DNA from: Amoebidium appalachense
Taxonomy: Eukaryota; Ichthyosporea
Length of the DNA stretch: 64,000 nt
Direction: 5' to 3'
Assembly: GCA_963693365.1 (NCBI GenBank)
Contig: CAVNZM010000001.1
Coordinates: forward strand, 3,596,001-3,660,000
Each line of letters opens with the position of its first letter. Position 1 is the stretch's first letter. Below, one piece after another: positions 63,114 through 64,000 of the stretch. A program made the position numbers and the translations under genes. The notes under the pieces were generated by a model. That model did no database searches. It saw only the letters and a program-made list of their open reading frames with translations, and had not been told where the DNA came from.

Positions 63114-63746
63114 ACACACGCGCACAACCACACACACCACCGCCACCATCACCACCACACGCACGCAAGAAAGCACATTCCAAAAATTCAATAGTTTCAA
63201 CACACGGACACCAATTATCTTGTGGAGCTCTCCCACTTACTCTCTTGCTTTCTGTGCCTGTCTCTCTCTCTCTCCCTCCCTCCCTCTCTCCTTTCCTCCC
63301 TCCCTCTACTCTCTCTCTCTCTCTCTCTCTCTCGCTCTCTCCGTCTCTCTCCCTGCCTCTCTCCCCCTCTCCCCCTCTCCCCCTCTCCCTCCATCTCTCT
63401 CTCTCTTTTTCTCCCTTTCTCCCTTCCTTCCCCCCTCCTTCCCCCTCTCCCTTCCTCCCCTCCCCTCCCCCCCCCCCACCTCCTCTCTCTTTGCGCACGC
63501 AAACACCCCCTCACACCCCCACGTCTCTCGCCCTCTCAGGTTGTGTGTGCTGCTGTGATGGCTGGAGAGCTCTCCCTGATGTCTGCCCTTGCTGCCGGCC
63601 ATCTTGTCAAGAGTCATATGACCCATAATCGGTCCAGCGCAAACCTTGCTAGCGCTGCCGAAATAGCAGAGAAGGAGGAGAAATTCCGTAAATTGCGACA
63701 ACAGTTGTCTCAGAGCTCATTGTCTCTGGCTGGCAACAAGAGTTAG
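48882..63746 (+). CDS. HMGCR: HMG-CoA reductase, 19 exons, complete
   Basis: Exons: 48882-49571, 50854-51056, 51690-51810, 52036-52058, 52656-52750, 54154-54305, 55151-55552, 56180-56370, 56768-56866, 57491-57561, 58551-58697, 59099-59230, 59962-60133, 60605-60739, 61043-61370, 61878-61982, 62221-62337, 62817-62906, 63540-63746. Phases all agree and give 1159 aa. It converts HMG-CoA and two NADPH to mevalonate, the committed step of sterol and isoprenoid synthesis, in the ER membrane. TM1 (24-44) is followed by a lumenal loop of about 190 residues as in yeast Hmg1; the sterol-sensing region (about 234-420) includes LYVYVTF and GSKYVLG. Catalytic residues are present: Glu811 (ATTEG), Lys943 (YCTDKK), Asp1019 (TGQD), His1117 (VKSHM). 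Ser1123 in [10 protein letters not shown] matches the AMPK site. Exon 2 could instead start at 50863. Confidence 0.97.
49672..50830. repeat. HMGCR intron 1: G-runs, C-runs, CA tracts
   Basis: G-runs 49717-49741, 49976-49997, 50094-50105 and 50290-50332; C-runs 49829-49842, 50618-50656 and 50710-50735; CA tracts 50657-50672 and 50770-50790 before exon 2. Confidence 0.9.
51057..51689. repeat. HMGCR intron 2: GT and G-rich sequence
   Basis: GT-rich 51075-51130, G-run 51186-51207, G-rich to 51260 and around 51470. Confidence 0.8.
52059..52655. repeat. HMGCR intron 4: C-runs and (CA)n
   Basis: C-rich 52070-52115, C-runs 52159-52170 and 52191-52225, (CA)n 52226-52262, (ACC)n 52262-52276, C-run 52511-52532. 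Confidence 0.9.
52751..53080. repeat. HMGCR intron 5 start: interspersed repeat copy 2 between C-runs
   Basis: C-run 52759-52780, then 52785-52935, which aligns with 28222-28395 (ggtcgaaactcgggtactgt, gaggatgggctctgct), then C-run 52936-52968 with (CCA)n, and C-run 53056-53079. Confidence 0.75.
53081..54153. other. HMGCR intron 5 remainder
   Basis: Unique and CA/GT-rich patches (53240-53385, 53890-54000) up to exon 6. No second gene is evident. Confidence 0.6.
54306..55150. repeat. HMGCR intron 6: repeated C-run plus (CA)n modules
   Basis: A module of C-run, (CA)n, taaacacaccctgcctc and ccccagccccc recurs: C-runs at 54765-54790, 54841-54850, 54881-54919 and 54970-54993, each followed by CA and cgtacacgtacacctac-like sequence. 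The intron ends in (CA)n 55077-55150 whose last AG is the acceptor. Confidence 0.88.
55553..56179. repeat. HMGCR intron 7: (GT)n donor side, G-runs, (GA)n
   Basis: The donor GT is the first unit of (GT)n 55553-55610. G-runs 55676-55693 and 55811-55837, CA 55912-55933, (GA)n 55934-55983. Confidence 0.9.
56457..56500. repeat. G-run in HMGCR intron 8
   Basis: About 36 consecutive G at 56462-56497. Confidence 0.95.
56871..56975. repeat. C-runs in HMGCR intron 9
   Basis: C-runs 56876-56895, 56897-56913 and 56950-56974 just after the exon 9 donor. Confidence 0.92.
57562..57935. repeat. (GT)n, C-run, (CCA)n and (CA)n in HMGCR intron 10
   Basis: (GT)n 57602-57673, C-run 57781-57797, (CCA)n 57798-57826 and 57847-57868, (CA)n 57889-57914. 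Confidence 0.93.
58236..58420. repeat. C-run and CA-rich sequence in HMGCR intron 10
   Basis: C-run 58237-58267 and degenerate CA to 58405. Confidence 0.85.
58698..59098. other. HMGCR intron 11
   Basis: CA-rich near the donor (58720-58780 and 58838-58855), otherwise unique, with a T-rich pyrimidine tract (59055-59092) before exon 12. Confidence 0.7.
59231..59961. repeat. HMGCR intron 12: CA/GT, C-runs and interspersed repeat copy
   Basis: CA 59330-59345, GT 59371-59418, C-runs 59511-59524, 59654-59682 and 59789-59822. A partial copy of the intronic repeat lies at 59825-59912 (tctgcatcgtgttgtcctgt). A C-run 59921-59957 leads straight into the acceptor ctcag. Confidence 0.85.
60134..60604. 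repeat. HMGCR intron 13: GT, G-runs, C-run, (CA)n acceptor
   Basis: GT 60183-60211, G-runs 60252-60270 and 60405-60437, T-runs near 60500, C-run 60541-60576, (CA)n 60577-60604 whose final AG is the acceptor of exon 14. Confidence 0.92.
60740..61042. other. HMGCR intron 14
   Basis: CA-rich start (60760-60860), GA-rich middle and a C/T-rich tract (60975-61030) before exon 15. Confidence 0.7.
61371..61877. repeat. HMGCR intron 15: C-run, T-run, G-run and GT
   Basis: C-run 61451-61470, T-run 61471-61497 and G-run 61498-61512 in direct succession, then GT-rich 61575-61650 and (GGGT)n 61668-61690. Confidence 0.9.
62161..62220. repeat. (CA)n forming the exon 17 acceptor
   Basis: Pure (CA)n of about 56 bases running into AG at 62219-62220; a C-run (62001-62028) lies earlier in the same intron. 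Confidence 0.95.
62430..62683. mobile_element. 254-bp TTAA-flanked MITE in HMGCR intron 17
   Basis: Left end TTAACGGCTATGTCGGCATT followed by TCTC; right end GAGAAAGGCCGACATAGACC followed by TTAA. The ends are inverted repeats of about 20 bp with two mismatches, bounded by TTAA (62430-62433 and 62680-62683), the piggyBac target. No coding capacity. The interior contains several tgacgtca-type and acgtcat motifs. Related to 30299-30534. Confidence 0.65.
62768..62816. repeat. (CA)n forming the exon 18 acceptor
   Basis: (CA)n of about 45 bases ending in AG at 62815-62816, preceded by a G-run 62703-62720. Confidence 0.93.
62907..63539. repeat. HMGCR intron 18: C-run and pyrimidine-rich tract
   Basis: (GGT)n 62978-63000, C-run 63079-63111, CA/CCA 63112-63165, then about 280 bases of CT-rich sequence (63255-63495) with (CT)n and a C-run before the exon 19 acceptor. 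Confidence 0.85.
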
Positions 63747-64000
63747 CGTGTTTTTGCTTGAAAAGTCCGGGGTTTTTTTTTCTTCTTGATATTTTTTAGG
63801 TGATGGGTGTAAGTAGTGGCTAGCATGCTATCTTGTTGGCAGATAAATGTTTTTGTTTGATTGTGTGTACGGGAGTTTGTATATATTCTTTTTTGGGCTC
63901 GATTTTCTTTTGTTTGTGTTCATGTCACTTGCGTTTTTGACTTGTCTTTTTGGCTGTTCGTAATGAGAACTAGATACAGTTGCGAGCTTCAAGTTCGCTA
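63747..64000 (+). other. HMGCR 3' UTR and flank
   Basis: T- and G-rich sequence after the TAG stop. No AATAAA is visible before the window ends; gataaatg near 63842 is the closest variant. The true transcript end may lie outside the window. Confidence 0.5.

Overview
The window is nuclear DNA of an intron-rich eukaryote. It contains GT-AG introns, AATAAA polyadenylation signals, TATA-bearing LTRs and an LTR retrotransposon primed by initiator tRNA-Met. The protein-coding content looks opisthokont: HMG-CoA reductase with a sterol-sensing domain and a long fungal-type first lumenal loop, a DHRS4-type peroxisomal reductase, and syntenin-like tandem-PDZ proteins. A unicellular relative of animals or a similar protist would fit, but I cannot fix the taxon. 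The most obvious physical feature is extreme low complexity: long G/C homopolymers, (GT)n/(CA)n, (GA)n and poly(A)/(T) tracts fill introns and spacers. Most long open frames in those tracts are repeat artefacts and are not called as genes.

Layout. 1-3.0 kb: low complexity with a 66-bp tandem duplication. 3.0-5.5 kb and 13.8-15.8 kb: two intronless paralogues of a two-PDZ (syntenin-like) protein on the minus strand, duplicated together with 3' UTR and upstream motif blocks. Between them lie a dispersed repeat with a poly(A) core (6.4-7.0 kb), a 390-bp foldback (8.4-8.8 kb), long simple repeats, and a dead copy of one exon of the reductase gene (12.6 kb). 18.4-25.0 kb: eight-exon DHRS4-like short-chain dehydrogenase (minus strand), with a TTAA-flanked piggyBac-like MITE in intron 6. 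About 28.4-33.9 kb: a plus-strand multi-exon gene for a protein that reads like a beta-trefoil, family not assigned. 35.9-36.4 kb: second, inverted copy of the 6.4-kb repeat. 38.2-42.8 kb: a mobile-element cluster. Its core is a tyrosine-recombinase gene split by a 1.3-kb copia-type miniature LTR retrotransposon with identical LTRs and a perfect 5-bp target duplication; two LTR-like 720-bp direct repeats lie next to it. 44.85-46.54 kb: three-exon gene for a small, probably mitochondrial membrane protein (DUF6787-like). 48.88-63.75 kb: complete 19-exon HMG-CoA reductase gene.

How they fit together. HMG-CoA reductase makes mevalonate for sterols and isoprenoids at the ER. The DHRS4-like enzyme is an NADPH-type carbonyl/retinoid reductase predicted for peroxisomes, possibly also mitochondria. 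The other genes are unrelated, so this is an ordinary eukaryotic neighbourhood rather than an operon or gene cluster. The points most worth following are the nested transposons with their complete insertion signatures, splice acceptors formed by C-runs and CA microsatellites, small MITE families in introns, and the upstream motif blocks retained by both PDZ paralogues.
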